A stretch of DNA of 64,000 nucleotides from NCBI RefSeq assembly GCF_000730665.1, contig NZ_BBIV01000023.1, forward strand, positions 1 to 64,000. Direction: 5' to 3'. Made by a program: the position numbers and the translations under genes. Positions within the stretch are counted from its first letter, which is position 1. The number at the start of each line of letters is the position of its first letter. Positions 33,109-43,036 of this stretch are shown here, piece after piece. The notes beneath the pieces are model-generated. The model was not told the origin of the DNA, did no database searches, and worked only from the letters and a program-made list of their open reading frames with translations. The stretch comes from Pseudomonas plecoglossicida NBRC 103162 = DSM 15088 (GTDB lineage: Bacteria; Pseudomonadota; Gammaproteobacteria; Pseudomonadales; Pseudomonadaceae).

Positions 33109-34728
33109 TTAAAACTGATTCTTTTCCCCATTCGGCTGCAAGAACGCCGCTTCCAGCAACTGCTGGGTATAGGCATGTTGCGGCGCATGGAAGATCGCCT
33201 GCGCATCCCCCTGTTCCACCACATGCCCATGCTTGATCACCATCAACTGGTGACTCAGCGCCTTGACCACTGCCAGGTCATGGCTGATGAACAGGTAGGT
33301 CAGGTTGTACTTCTGCTGCAGGTTCCTCAGCAGTTCCACCACCTGCCGCTGCACCGTGCGGTCCAGCGCCGAAGTCGGTTCATCCAGCAGAATCAGCGCA
33401 GGCTTCAATACCAAAGCCCGGGCAATCGCGATGCGCTGGCGCTGCCCGCCGGAAAATTCATGGGGATAGCGATGCCGCGTGCGCGGGTCCAGGCCCACTT
33501 CCTCAAGCGCTGCAATGATCGCAGCCTCCTGCTCGGCCGGCGTGCCGATACGGTGAATGCGCAAACCCTCGCCGACGATGTCCTCCACGCACATGCGCGG
33601 GCTGAGGCTGCCGAACGGGTCCTGGAACACCACCTGCATCTCGCGCCGCAGTGGCCGCACTTGCTTCTGATTCATCCCTTCCAGCGATTGCCCGTGGAAG
33701 CGAATGCCGCCGCGACTGGATATCAGGCGCAAGATCGCCAGCCCGAGGGTGGACTTGCCCGACCCGGACTCGCCGACGATCCCCAGTGTCTGCCCCTGGG
33801 GCAGGCTGAAATTGATGCCGTCCACCGCCTTCACATGGTCGACGGTGCGTCGCAGCAGGCCTTTCTTGATCGGGAACCAGACCTTGAGATCGTTCACTTC
33901 CAGCAGTGGCGAGCCCACCGGGTTGTGCGCCGGCAAGCCACTGGGTTCGGCATTGATCAGCATCTGCGTGTAGTGATGCTGTGGCGCGCTGAACAGCGTG
34001 GCGCAATCGGCCTGCTCGACGATCTGCCCGCGCTGCATCACGCACACCCGGTGGGCGATACGGCGGACCAGGTTGAGGTCGTGGCTGATCAGCAGCAACG
34101 CCATGCCCAAGCGCGACTGCAGCTCCTTGAGCAAGTCGAGAATCTTCAACTGCACGGTCACATCGAGCGCCGTGGTCGGCTCGTCGGCGATCAGCAGGTC
34201 CGGCTCGTTGGCCAGGGCCATGGCGATCATCACCCGCTGGCGCTGGCCACCGGACAGCTCATGGGGCAGTGCCTTGAGGCGCTTGCGCGGCTCGGGGATG
34301 CCGACCATCTCCAGCAGCTCCAGGGTGCGCGCGGTCGCTTCCTTGCCGGTCAGGCCCTTGTGCAGCAGGAGGATTTCGTTGATCTGCTTTTCGATGCAAT
34401 GCAGCGGGTTCAGCGAGGTCATCGGCTCCTGGAAGATCATCGCGACGCGGTTGCCGCGGATGCGCTGCATGACCTTTTCGTTCTGTTGCAGCAGGTCCTT
34501 GCCTTCGAAGCGGATGCTGCCGCTGGGGTGACGCGCCAGCGGGTAAGGCAGCAGGCGCAGGATCGAGTGGGCGGTTACCGACTTGCCCGAGCCACTTTCG
34601 CCGACCAGGGCCAGGGTTTCGCCCTTGCGGATGTCGAAGCTGACGCCATCGACCACGCGGTTGACCTGCTCCCCGGTGACGAATTCCACCGCGAGGTCGC
34701 GCACTTCGATCAGGTTCTGTTCGGTCAT
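33109..34728 (-). CDS. yejF: Oligopeptide ABC transporter, double ATP-binding protein (YejF-like)
   Basis: A 539-residue fusion of two ABC ATPase domains. Each half has Walker A GESGSGKS (about residues 37-44 and 325-332) and a signature (LSGGQRQR, then FSGGQRQR), Walker B (LLIADEPT, LILLDEPT) and the oligopeptide C-terminal extension. It energises import through the two permeases encoded just upstream. ATG at 34728 begins MTEQNLIEVRDLAVEF; a second in-frame ATG upstream lies within the permease gene. Last gene of the five-gene minus-strand operon. Confidence 0.93.
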   Translation of the reverse strand: MTEQNLIEVRDLAVEFVTGEQVNRVVDGVSFDIRKGETLALVGESGSGKSVTAHSILRLLPYPLARHPSGSIRFEGKDLLQQNEKVMQRIRGNRVAMIFQEPMTSLNPLHCIEKQINEILLLHKGLTGKEATARTLELLEMVGIPEPRKRLKALPHELSGGQRQRVMIAMALANEPDLLIADEPTTALDVTVQLKILDLLKELQSRLGMALLLISHDLNLVRRIAHRVCVMQRGQIVEQADCATLFSAPQHHYTQMLINAEPSGLPAHNPVGSPLLEVNDLKVWFPIKKGLLRRTVDHVKAVDGINFSLPQGQTLGIVGESGSGKSTLGLAILRLISSRGGIRFHGQSLEGMNQKQVRPLRREMQVVFQDPFGSLSPRMCVEDIVGEGLRIHRIGTPAEQEAAIIAALEEVGLDPRTRHRYPHEFSGGQRQRIAIARALVLKPALILLDEPTSALDRTVQRQVVELLRNLQQKYNLTYLFISHDLAVVKALSHQLMVIKHGHVVEQGDAQAIFHAPQHAYTQQLLEAAFLQPNGEKNQF

Positions 34729-34729
34729 T

Positions 34730-35749
34730 TCACTTCCTCGGGTCGAAGGCATCGCGGGCGGACTCGCCGATGAACACCAGCAGGCTCAGCATGATCGCCA
34801 ACACGGCGAAGGCACTGATGCCCAGCCACGGCGCCTGCAGGTTGGACTTGCCCTGGGCCACCAGCTCGCCCAGCGATGGCGCGCCGGGCGGCAGGCCGAA
34901 GCCGAGGAAGTCCAGCGCAGTCAGGGTGCCGATGGCGCCCGTGAGGATGAACGGCATGAAGGTCATGGTCGAAATCATCGCGTTGGGCAGGATGTGCCGG
35001 TACATGATCGCGCCATTGCGCATGCCCAGGGCTCGTGCGGCACGCACGTATTCCAGGTTGCGCCCGCGCAGGAACTCGGCGCGCACCACATCCACCAGGC
35101 TCATCCACGAGAACAGCAGCATGATCCCCAGCAGCCACCAGAAGTTGGGCTGCACGAAGCTTGCGAGGATGATCAGCAGGTACAGCACCGGCAAGCCCGA
35201 CCAGATTTCCAGGAAGCGCTGGCCGGCAAGGTCTACCCAACCGCCGTAGAAGCCCTGCAGGGCACCGGCGATGACGCCAACGATGGAGCTGAGAATGGTC
35301 AGGGTCAGGGCGAACAGCACCGAGATGCGGAAGCCGTAGATCACCCGCGCCAGCACATCGCGGCCCTGGTCGTCGGTGCCCAGCCAGTTGTCCGCCGAGG
35401 GCGGCGCGGGCGCGGGGACGCGCAGGTCGTAGTTGATGCTCTGGTAGCTGAACGGGATCGGCGCCCACAGCACGAAGCTGTCCTTCTTGGCCAGCAGCTC
35501 GCGGATGTACGGGCTCTTGTAGTTTGCCTCCAGCGGGAATTCGCCGCCGAAGGTGGTTTCCGGGTAGCGCTTGAATGCCGGGAAGTACCACTCGCCGTCG
35601 TAGCGCACGGCAATCGGCTTGTCGTTGGCGATCAGCTCGGCGCCCAGGCTCAGGCCGAACAGGATCAGGAACAGCCACAGCGACCACCAGCCACGGCGGT
35701 TGGCCTTGAAGCGCTCGAAGCGCCGGCGGTTGAGAGGGGACAAGGCCAT
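34730..35749 (-). CDS. yejE: Oligopeptide ABC transporter permease (YejE-like)
   Basis: A 339-residue inner-membrane permease. After an N-terminal helix and a ~130-residue periplasmic insert (typical of YejE), it has the binding-protein-dependent transport domain with five helices, DDQGRDVLARVIYGFRISV near the start and the EAA-type loop with RALGMRNGAIMYRHILPNA. It is one base from yejF and one base from yejB. Confidence 0.93.
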   Translation of the reverse strand: MALSPLNRRRFERFKANRRGWWSLWLFLILFGLSLGAELIANDKPIAVRYDGEWYFPAFKRYPETTFGGEFPLEANYKSPYIRELLAKKDSFVLWAPIPFSYQSINYDLRVPAPAPPSADNWLGTDDQGRDVLARVIYGFRISVLFALTLTILSSIVGVIAGALQGFYGGWVDLAGQRFLEIWSGLPVLYLLIILASFVQPNFWWLLGIMLLFSWMSLVDVVRAEFLRGRNLEYVRAARALGMRNGAIMYRHILPNAMISTMTFMPFILTGAIGTLTALDFLGFGLPPGAPSLGELVAQGKSNLQAPWLGISAFAVLAIMLSLLVFIGESARDAFDPRK

Positions 35750-35750
35750 G

Positions 35751-36824
35751 TCAGTGCTCCCGGCTGGCGAAGTCGATGCGAGGATCGACCAGGGTGTAGG
35801 TCAGGTCGCCGATCAGTTTCACCACCAGCCCCAGCAGGGTGAAGATGAACAGGGTGCCGAAGACCACCGGGTAGTCGCGGTTGATCGCCGCTTCGAAGCT
35901 CATCAGGCCCAGGCCGTCGAGGCTGAAGATCACCTCGATCAGCAGGGAACCTGTGAAGAAGATGCCGATGAAGGCCGACGGGAAACCGGCGATCACCAGC
36001 AGCATGGCGTTGCGGAACACATGCCCGTACAGCACCCGCGGGCGGCTCAGGCCCTTGGCCTTGGCGGTGACCACGTACTGCTTGTTGATCTCGTCGAGGA
36101 AGCTGTTCTTGGTCAGCAGGGTCATGGTGGCGAAGTTGCCGATCACCAGCGCGGTGATCGGCAGCACCAGGTGCCAGAAGTAGTCCAGCACCTTGCCGGT
36201 GGTGGACAGCTCGTCGAAGTTGTTCGAGGTCAGCCCGCGCAGCGGGAACCAGTCGAAGTAGCTGCCGCCGGCGAACAGCACGATCAGCAGGATGGCGAAC
36301 AGGAACGCGGGGATGGCGTAGCCGACGATGATTGCCGAACTGGTCCAGACGTCGAAGTGGCTGCCGTGGCGCACTGCCTTGGCAATGCCCAGCGGGATCG
36401 ACACCAGGTACATGATCAGCGTGCTCCACAGCCCCAGCGAAATCGACACCGGCATCTTCTCGACGATCAGGTCGATGACCTTGGCGTCGCGGAAGAAGCT
36501 GTCGCCAAAGTCCAGTTGGGCGTAGTTCTTGACCATGATCCACAGGCGCTCGGGTGCCGACTTGTCGAAGCCGTACATGCGCTCGATCTCGGCGATCAGC
36601 GCCGGGTCCAGGCCCTGGGCACCGCGGTAGTTGGAGCCGGCCACCGAGACTTCGGCACCGCCGCCGGCAATGCGGCTGGTGGCGCCCTCGAAGCCTTCGA
36701 GCTTGGCGATCATCTGTTCCACCGGGCCGCCGGGGGCGGCCTGGACGATGATGAAGTTGATGACCAGGATGCCGAACAGGGTCGGGATGATCAGCAGCAG
36801 GCGGCGCAGGATGTAGGCCAGCAT
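35751..36824 (-). CDS. yejB: Oligopeptide ABC transporter permease (YejB-like)
   Basis: A 357-residue permease with a first helix LAYILRRLLLIIPTLFGILVINFI, a periplasmic insert (~30-130) and the core membrane domain; the EAA loop reads YVVTAKAKGLSRPRVLYGHVFRNAM. It pairs with the YejE-like permease to form the transmembrane pore. YejABEF in enterobacteria imports peptides including microcin C; substrate here is inferred by family only. Confidence 0.93.
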   Translation of the reverse strand: MLAYILRRLLLIIPTLFGILVINFIIVQAAPGGPVEQMIAKLEGFEGATSRIAGGGAEVSVAGSNYRGAQGLDPALIAEIERMYGFDKSAPERLWIMVKNYAQLDFGDSFFRDAKVIDLIVEKMPVSISLGLWSTLIMYLVSIPLGIAKAVRHGSHFDVWTSSAIIVGYAIPAFLFAILLIVLFAGGSYFDWFPLRGLTSNNFDELSTTGKVLDYFWHLVLPITALVIGNFATMTLLTKNSFLDEINKQYVVTAKAKGLSRPRVLYGHVFRNAMLLVIAGFPSAFIGIFFTGSLLIEVIFSLDGLGLMSFEAAINRDYPVVFGTLFIFTLLGLVVKLIGDLTYTLVDPRIDFASREH

Positions 36825-36825
36825 G

Positions 36826-38661
36826 TCATTGGGCCTCTTGCGCAGGTGCTTCGGTCACGGCCGGGGTCACGTCGGGCTTGATCCACCAGGTGTCGATGCC
36901 GATATCGTACTTGGGCGACACCGCGGGGTGGCCGATGTGGTTCCAGTAGGCCACGCGCCAGGTCTTGATGTGCCAGTTGGGAATCACGTAGTAACCCCAC
37001 AGCAGCACGCGGTCGAGGGCGCGGGTGTGGTCGACCAGGTTTTGCCGGGAGTCGGCGTTGATCAACTGTTCGACCAGTTGGTCGATGGCCGGGTCGCGCA
37101 GGCCGATGAAGTTGCGGCTGCCGGGGTTGTCGGCGGCGGCGCTGGTCCAGTATTCGCGCTGCTCGTTACCCGGCGAGTTGGACTGCGAGAAACCGCTGAC
37201 GATCATGTCGTAGTCGCGCGAACGCAAGCGCGTGATGTACTGCGAGACGTCGACGCGGCGGATGCTCAGGTCGATGCCAAGGTCGGCCAGGTTGCGCTTG
37301 AACGGCAGCAGGATGCGCTCGAACTCGGTCTGCGCCAGCAGGAACTCGATGGAAACCGGCTTGCCGTTCTGGTCGACCATCTTGTCGTCGACGATCTTCC
37401 AGCCGGCTTCCTGCAGCAGCTTGTAGGCCTGGCGCTGCTGTTCGCGGATCATGCCGCTGCCGTCGGTGACCGGGTTGTGGAAGGCTTCGCCGAAGACCTG
37501 CTCGGGCACCTTGCCACGCAGCGGTTCGAGGATTTTCAGCTCGCTTGGGCTCGGCTGGCCCTTGGCCGCCATTTCGGAGTTCTCGAAGTAGCTGCCGGTG
37601 CGGGTGTAGGCACCATTGAACAGCTGCTTGTTGGTCCATTCGAAATCCAGCAGCAGGCTCAGCGCGTGGCGCACGCGCACGTCCTGAAACACCGGCTTGC
37701 GCAGGTTGAAGATGAAGCCCTGCATGCCGGTGGGGTTGCCGTTGGGCAGCTCTTCCTTGATCAGGCGGCCGTCGCGCACCGCCGGCACGTTGTAGGCGGT
37801 GGCCCAGTTCTTCGCGCTGGTCTCCAGGCCGTAGTCGAACTGGCCGGCCTTGAGCGCTTCGAGGGCGACGGTGTTGTCGCGGTAGGAATCGAAGGTCATG
37901 GCGTCGAAGTTGTAGAAGCCGCGGTTGATCGGCAGGTCCTTGGCCCAGTAGTCCTTGACCCGCTCGTAGCGGATCGAGCGGCCGGCCTTGACCTCGGCGA
38001 TCTTGTAGGGGCCGCTGCCCAGCGGGATTTCCAGGTTGCCACGGTTGAACTCGCGGCCCTCGTACCAATGCTTGGGCAGCACCGGCAGTTGGCCGAGGAT
38101 CAGCGGCAGCTCGCGGTTGTTCTGGTGCTTGAACTTGAACAGCACGCGCAGCGGATCTTCGGCGACCACTTCGGCGACGTCGGCGTAATACTGGCGGTAC
38201 AGCGGGGCGCCGTCCTTGATCAGGGCGTTGAAGGTGAACACCACGTCGTCGGCGCGCATCGGGTGGCCGTCGTGGAAGCGTGCCTCGGGGCGCAGGTAGA
38301 AGCGTACCCAGCTGTTGTCCGGGGCCTTCTCGATCTTGCCGGCCACCAGGCCGTACTCGGTGAACGGCTCGTCCAGGCTCTGGCGCATCAGGGTGTCGTA
38401 GATGGCACCGACGTTTTCGGCCGGCACACCCTTGTTGATGAACGGGTTGAGGCTGTCGAAGCCACCGAAGCTGGACTGGCGGAAGGTGCCGCCCTTGGGC
38501 GCGTCGGGGTTGACGAAGTCGAAGTGCTTGAAGTCGGCCGGGTATTTCGGCGCCTCGTCGTACAGGGTCAGCGCGTGTTGCGGTGCGGCCAGGGCCGGCA
38601 GGCTCAAGCAGGCCAGCAACAGGCTGCCGGCCAGCTGGCGCAGGCGGGGCATGGGCATCAT
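36826..38661 (-). CDS. Extracellular peptide-binding protein (YejA-like, second copy)
   Basis: A 611-residue family 5 solute-binding protein with signal peptide (LRQLAGSLLLACLSLPALA, cleavage near residue 25). Family landmarks: FVNPDAPKGGTFRQSSFGGFDSLNP near the mature N-terminus, FYLRPEARFHDGHPMRADDVVF, and GFSQSNSPGNEQREYWTS. Its start overlaps the stop of the upstream binding-protein gene by four bases. It is clearly paralogous to that protein, so the transporter has two receptors. Confidence 0.92.
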   Translation of the reverse strand: MMPMPRLRQLAGSLLLACLSLPALAAPQHALTLYDEAPKYPADFKHFDFVNPDAPKGGTFRQSSFGGFDSLNPFINKGVPAENVGAIYDTLMRQSLDEPFTEYGLVAGKIEKAPDNSWVRFYLRPEARFHDGHPMRADDVVFTFNALIKDGAPLYRQYYADVAEVVAEDPLRVLFKFKHQNNRELPLILGQLPVLPKHWYEGREFNRGNLEIPLGSGPYKIAEVKAGRSIRYERVKDYWAKDLPINRGFYNFDAMTFDSYRDNTVALEALKAGQFDYGLETSAKNWATAYNVPAVRDGRLIKEELPNGNPTGMQGFIFNLRKPVFQDVRVRHALSLLLDFEWTNKQLFNGAYTRTGSYFENSEMAAKGQPSPSELKILEPLRGKVPEQVFGEAFHNPVTDGSGMIREQQRQAYKLLQEAGWKIVDDKMVDQNGKPVSIEFLLAQTEFERILLPFKRNLADLGIDLSIRRVDVSQYITRLRSRDYDMIVSGFSQSNSPGNEQREYWTSAAADNPGSRNFIGLRDPAIDQLVEQLINADSRQNLVDHTRALDRVLLWGYYVIPNWHIKTWRVAYWNHIGHPAVSPKYDIGIDTWWIKPDVTPAVTEAPAQEAQ

Positions 38662-40487
38662 TGGGCTTTCTCCGAAGGCTTTATCCACCAGCTGTTCAGC
38701 CCGAGGGTGTAGGGCGGCGTGGTGACGAAGGCGAACCGGTTGCGGTAGGCCAGGCGGTGATTGTCGAGATACCAGTTGGGGATCATGTAGTACTGCCATG
38801 AAAGCACACGGTCCAGGGCGCGCGCGGCGGCGACCTGGTCATCGCGGGTGCGGGCGGCGAGCAGGGTGTCGAGCAGGTGGTCGACCACCGGGTCCTTGAC
38901 CCCAGCATAGTTCTTGCTGCCCTTGGTCGAGGCCTGGCTTGAGTGGAAGTACAGCCACTGTTCGAGGCCGGGGCTCAGGGTCTGGTTGAGGGTCATCAGG
39001 ATCATGTCGAAGTCGAACTGGTCCAGGCGTTGTTTGTACTGGGCACGGTCCACGGTGCGCAAGTGCGCGTCGATGCCGATGCTGGCCAGGTTTTCGACAT
39101 AGGGTTGCAGGATGCGTTCGAGGTTGGGGTTCACCAGCAGCAGTTCCATGCGCAGTTGCTGGCCCTTGCCGTCCACCAGCCGCTGGCCATCGAGTTTCCA
39201 GCCCGCCTGGCCGAGCAGGGTCAAGGCCTGGCGCAAGGTCTGGCGGCTGATGCCGCGCCCGTCGGTATGGCTGACCTGGTAGGGCTGGGTGAACATCTTT
39301 TCCGGCAGTTGGTCACGAAATGGCGCCAGCAGCAGCCATTCCTTGCCGGTGGGCAGGCCGTCCGCTGCGAACTCGCTGTTGGGGTAATAGCTGGTCGAGC
39401 GGCGGTAGGCACTGCTGAACAGGGCGCGGTTGGTCCACTCGAAGTCGAGCATCAGGCCCAGCGCCTGCCGCACGCGGGCGTCGCTGAAGCTGGCGCGGCG
39501 GCTGTTCATGAACAGGCCTTGGGTCTGGGTCGGGATGCGGTGCGGGATCTGCGCCTTGATCACCTCACCGCGGCGCACGGCCGGGAAGTTGTAGCCGTTG
39601 GCCCAGTTCTTCGCCTGGTGCTCGATGTAGATGTCGAACTCGCCGGCCTTGAAGGCTTCGAAGGCCACCGTGGCGTCGCGGTAGAACTCGTACTCGATGC
39701 GGTTGAAGTTGTACTTGCCGCGGTTCACCGCCAGGTCCTTGCCCCAGTAGTTCTTCACCCGCTCGAACACCAGGTGACGGCCAGGTTGAACCTGGGTGAT
39801 GCGGTACGGGCCGCTGCCCAGTGGCGGCTCGAAGGTGGTGGCCTTGAAGTCGCGGCGTTGCCAGTAGTGCTTGGGCAGTACCGGCATCTCGCCCAGGCGC
39901 AGGATCAGCAGCGGGTTGCCGGCGCGCTTGAAGACGAAGCGGATGCGCAGCGGGCCGAGGATGTCGACGCGCTGCACTTCCTGCAGGTTGGTGCGGTAGA
40001 TCGGGTGGCCTTCCTTGAGCAGCGTGCGGTAGGAAAAGGCCACATCGGCCGCGGTGATCGGCTTGCCGTCATGCCAGCGCGCTTCCGGGCGCAGGTTGAA
40101 CACCACCCAGCTGCGGTCTTCACTGTACTCGACCGAACGGGCGATCAGGCCGTAGCTGGAGGTGGGTTCGTCACCCGATGGGTCGTACTGGCCGGTGCCG
40201 ACCATCAGTGTCTCGTTCAGCTCGCTCACGCCGTACTGCAGGAAGTTCGGCGTGGTCACCGGGCTGCTGCCCTTGAAGGTGTAGGGGTTGAGCGTGTCGA
40301 AGGTGCCGAACGCCATCGCCCGCAAGGTGCCACCCTTGGGCGCTTGCGGGTTGACCCAGTCGAAGTGGGTGAAGGTGGCTGGGTACTTGAGCGTGCCGAA
40401 CTGCGCGTATCCGTGGCTTTCGCTCACCATCGCGGCTGCGGGAAAGCTCAAGGCCAGGCTGAGAGACAGCAGGAGGGGACGTATCAA
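38658..40487 (-). CDS. Extracellular peptide-binding protein (YejA-like, first copy)
   Basis: A ~609-residue family 5 solute-binding protein. A signal peptide (IRPLLLSLSLALSFPAAA) precedes HGYAQFGTLKYPATFTHFDWVNPQAPKGGTLRAMAFGTFDTLNP-type sequence; later come FNLRPEARWHDGKPITAADVAF and LNQTLSPGLEQWLYFHSS. The signal peptide begins at a TTG (40487) with no strong Shine-Dalgarno, while no in-frame ATG gives a better signal peptide, so the start is uncertain. First gene of the transporter operon. Confidence 0.88.
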   Translation of the reverse strand: MIRPLLLSLSLALSFPAAAMVSESHGYAQFGTLKYPATFTHFDWVNPQAPKGGTLRAMAFGTFDTLNPYTFKGSSPVTTPNFLQYGVSELNETLMVGTGQYDPSGDEPTSSYGLIARSVEYSEDRSWVVFNLRPEARWHDGKPITAADVAFSYRTLLKEGHPIYRTNLQEVQRVDILGPLRIRFVFKRAGNPLLILRLGEMPVLPKHYWQRRDFKATTFEPPLGSGPYRITQVQPGRHLVFERVKNYWGKDLAVNRGKYNFNRIEYEFYRDATVAFEAFKAGEFDIYIEHQAKNWANGYNFPAVRRGEVIKAQIPHRIPTQTQGLFMNSRRASFSDARVRQALGLMLDFEWTNRALFSSAYRRSTSYYPNSEFAADGLPTGKEWLLLAPFRDQLPEKMFTQPYQVSHTDGRGISRQTLRQALTLLGQAGWKLDGQRLVDGKGQQLRMELLLVNPNLERILQPYVENLASIGIDAHLRTVDRAQYKQRLDQFDFDMILMTLNQTLSPGLEQWLYFHSSQASTKGSKNYAGVKDPVVDHLLDTLLAARTRDDQVAAARALDRVLSWQYYMIPNWYLDNHRLAYRNRFAFVTTPPYTLGLNSWWIKPSEKAQ

Positions 40488-40579
40488 GTCGGCATCCGAT
40501 CCAGAGGCGTTGGGCTTTAGTCGGGGTACAGTAACAGCTTGGCGGGGTTGGAAAAAGAGGATGTCAGGGGCGGGCGGGA

Positions 40580-40628
40580 GGGGGCTGTGCGCCCCAATCG
40601 CCGGCAAGCCGGCTCCCACAGCCGGCGA
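40580..40628. repeat. REP element
   Basis: GGGGGCTGTGCGCCCCAATCGCCGGCAAGCCGGCTCCCACAGCCGGCGATT; a single REP unit with a G/C-rich hairpin at its foot, between the peptide transporter operon and mltD. Confidence 0.85.
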
Positions 40629-40655
40629 TTGGACGATTGGGCGATTGGGGTTACA

Positions 40656-42071
40656 TCAATGCGGCAGGTAGACGGTCAAGGTCTGGCCCGGCTTCAGCGC
40701 ATGGCCGCTACGCGGGTTCCAGCGCTTGAGGTGCTGCATCTCGACATTGAAACGTTTGGCAACCAAATACAGCGAGTCACCCTTGCGGACCTTGTATTGG
40801 GTCGTGCGCTCGCCGGAGGCTGCCACCCGGTTTCCCGCGGCGCTCGGCGCATTGCCGCCGCGCAGTGCCAGAACCTGCCCGGCTTTAACACGATTGCCCG
40901 GCAGTTTGTTCCAGCGCTGGATGTCCTTGACCGACACCCGGTTGGCCTTGGCGATGGTGCCCAGGTTGTCGCCACGCTTGACCCGGTAGGTGCGTGCAGT
41001 CGCCGGCGCTCGGGCTTCGGCGACTGCGCGCTCGAATACAGCCTTGTTCGGCTTGAGGCTGATCAACTGCTCGGGCTTGAGGTCGGTCAGCAACTGCGCC
41101 TTGGCGGTCGGCACCAGCAGTTGCTGCGGCCCATCGACGGTCATGCGCTTCTTGAATGCCGGGTTGAGCTGGATCAGCTCGTCCTCGTCGATGTTGGCGA
41201 AGGCAGCCACGCGCGACAGGTCGAGGCGTTCGTTGATGGCGACTGCTTCGAAGTAGGGCTCGTTGGCGATCGGGTTGAGGTTCACGCCGTAGGCCTCTGG
41301 GGTCGAGACCACCTGCGACAGGGCCAGCAGCTTGGGCACGTAGTCGCGGGTTTCCTGCGGCAGTGGCAGGTTCCAGTAGTCGGTGGGCAGGCCGAGCTTT
41401 TCGTTGCGCTCGATCGCCCGGCTGACGGTGCCTTCGCCGGCGTTGTAGGCGGCCAGGGCCAGCAGCCAGTCGCCGTTGAACATGTCATGCAGGCGGGTCA
41501 GGTAGTCCAGCGCGGCGTTGGTCGACGCGGTGACGTCGCGGCGGCCGTCATAGAAGTTGGTCTGGCGCAGGTTGAAGTGACGCCCGGTGGACGGGATGAA
41601 CTGCCACATGCCCGCGGCATGGGCGCGCGAGTAGGCCATTGGGTTGTAGGCGCTCTCGATCGCCGGCAGCAGCGCCAGCTCCAGCGGCATGTCGCGTTCT
41701 TCGAGGCGTTCGACGATGTAGTGCAGGTAGAGGCTGCCGCGCTCGCCGGCGTTCTCGAGGAACGAAGGGTTGCTGGCGAACCACAGGCGCTGCTGCTCGA
41801 TACGCGGATTGACGTCGATGCTGTCCTGCAGGGCGAAGCCCTGGCGCATGCGCTCCCACACATCCTGCGGCGGCTCGACGGGTTTGACCGCGAGCGGGGC
41901 AGGCTTGTGCTTGATCCGCGCCTGGTAGTTGTGCGCGCGAACGCTCTCGGCTTCGTCGAGCTGACGGGTGCTCTGGCAGCCCACCAGGGTGGCGGCCAGC
42001 GCCAGCGCACTGATCTGGGCCAGGCGCCTCAGGGCGACTGAATGAGGGGTTCTGCGGCTACGGGAAGACAT
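40656..42071 (-). CDS. mltD: Membrane-bound lytic murein transglycosylase D
   Basis: A 471-residue cell-wall enzyme that cleaves peptidoglycan glycan strands to 1,6-anhydromuropeptides. The N-terminal region has a lipoprotein-type signal with Cys in ALAATLVGCQS. The SLT domain has its catalytic Glu in LLPAIESAYNPMAYSRAHAAGMWQF-type sequence and AYNAGEGTVSRAIERN. Two C-terminal LysM repeats (YRVKRGDNLGTIAKANRV and YKVRKGDSLYLVAKRFNV) bind glycan. Divergent neighbour is none; gloB follows the same strand upstream. Confidence 0.96.
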   Translation of the reverse strand: MSSRSRRTPHSVALRRLAQISALALAATLVGCQSTRQLDEAESVRAHNYQARIKHKPAPLAVKPVEPPQDVWERMRQGFALQDSIDVNPRIEQQRLWFASNPSFLENAGERGSLYLHYIVERLEERDMPLELALLPAIESAYNPMAYSRAHAAGMWQFIPSTGRHFNLRQTNFYDGRRDVTASTNAALDYLTRLHDMFNGDWLLALAAYNAGEGTVSRAIERNEKLGLPTDYWNLPLPQETRDYVPKLLALSQVVSTPEAYGVNLNPIANEPYFEAVAINERLDLSRVAAFANIDEDELIQLNPAFKKRMTVDGPQQLLVPTAKAQLLTDLKPEQLISLKPNKAVFERAVAEARAPATARTYRVKRGDNLGTIAKANRVSVKDIQRWNKLPGNRVKAGQVLALRGGNAPSAAGNRVAASGERTTQYKVRKGDSLYLVAKRFNVEMQHLKRWNPRSGHALKPGQTLTVYLPH

Positions 42072-42171
42072 CGGCGGGGACAGGTTTCCGGGCGAAAAAT
42101 TTCGGCGATTCTAGAAACCGCACCCGGCCGGGTCAACCGTTGTCACCGCTCTGCGATATATCTTGAGGTTA

Positions 42172-42951
42172 TCAGAATGTGTCCTTCCAAGACCTCAAGG
42201 CAGCAAAAACAGTGACCTGCGTATCGTTTGAATGTCCCTTCCATTCGTCTGCTTTTTGTTTAACTAATGTTTCAGACGTACGCAGAAAGGGGTTGGTCAG
42301 GCGTTCGAGACCGATCGTTGATGGCAAGGTGATGCGATTTTCCGCGCGCAAACGGGTAACGTCTTCGAACCGTTGCTGAACGTGCGGATTGCCGGGTTCC
42401 ACGGCCTTGGCGAAACGCAGGTTGCTCAGGGTGTATTCGTGGGCACAGTACACTTCAGTCTGTTCCGGCAGCGCCGCCAAGCGGGCCAGGGCGGGCTGCA
42501 TCTGTTGTGGCGAGCCTTCGAACATGCGCCCGCAGCCTGCGGCGAACAGGGTGTCGCCACTGAACAGCACTGGGGTGGCGGGCTGATCGCTGAATAGCGC
42601 GATGTGGCCCAGGGTGTGCCCCGGCACGGCAAGCACCTTGAAGGTCACGCCCAGCACCGTGACCTGGTCGCCTTCGTCCAGCGCCAGGTCGCGGCAGGGG
42701 ATGCGCTCGTTGGCAGGGCCGCAGACCCTTGCGCCGGTCAGCTGCTTGAGGCGTTCGACGCCGCCGACGTGGTCGTTGTGGTGGTGGGTGACCAGAATGT
42801 CTTCCAGTACCCAGCCGGGGTGGGCGGCCAGCCAGGCCTCCACCGGGCCGGCATCGCCAGGGTCGACCACCGCGCAGCGGCGTTTGGCAGTATCCTGTAA
42901 CAACCAGATGTAGTTGTCGGAGAAAGCGGGGAGAGCATCGATCTGTATCAT
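42172..42951 (-). CDS. gloB: Hydroxyacylglutathione hydrolase (glyoxalase II)
   Basis: A 259-residue metallo-beta-lactamase-fold enzyme that hydrolyses S-lactoylglutathione in methylglyoxal detoxification. The metal motif THHHNDHVGG is at about residues 55-64, with further ligands in VPGHTLGHIALFS, SGDTLFAAGCGR and YCAHEYTLSN. Divergent from the methyltransferase gene across an 85-bp gap. Confidence 0.97.
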   Translation of the reverse strand: MIQIDALPAFSDNYIWLLQDTAKRRCAVVDPGDAGPVEAWLAAHPGWVLEDILVTHHHNDHVGGVERLKQLTGARVCGPANERIPCRDLALDEGDQVTVLGVTFKVLAVPGHTLGHIALFSDQPATPVLFSGDTLFAAGCGRMFEGSPQQMQPALARLAALPEQTEVYCAHEYTLSNLRFAKAVEPGNPHVQQRFEDVTRLRAENRITLPSTIGLERLTNPFLRTSETLVKQKADEWKGHSNDTQVTVFAALRSWKDTF

Positions 42952-43036
42952 GGTGCGGATCCGATTCGCCTAGCGTGGCACATGAGGGCATCTTAGCCGC
43001 GATGGCGCGGTGCGAGAACCTTCGAGGGAGAGCGCA

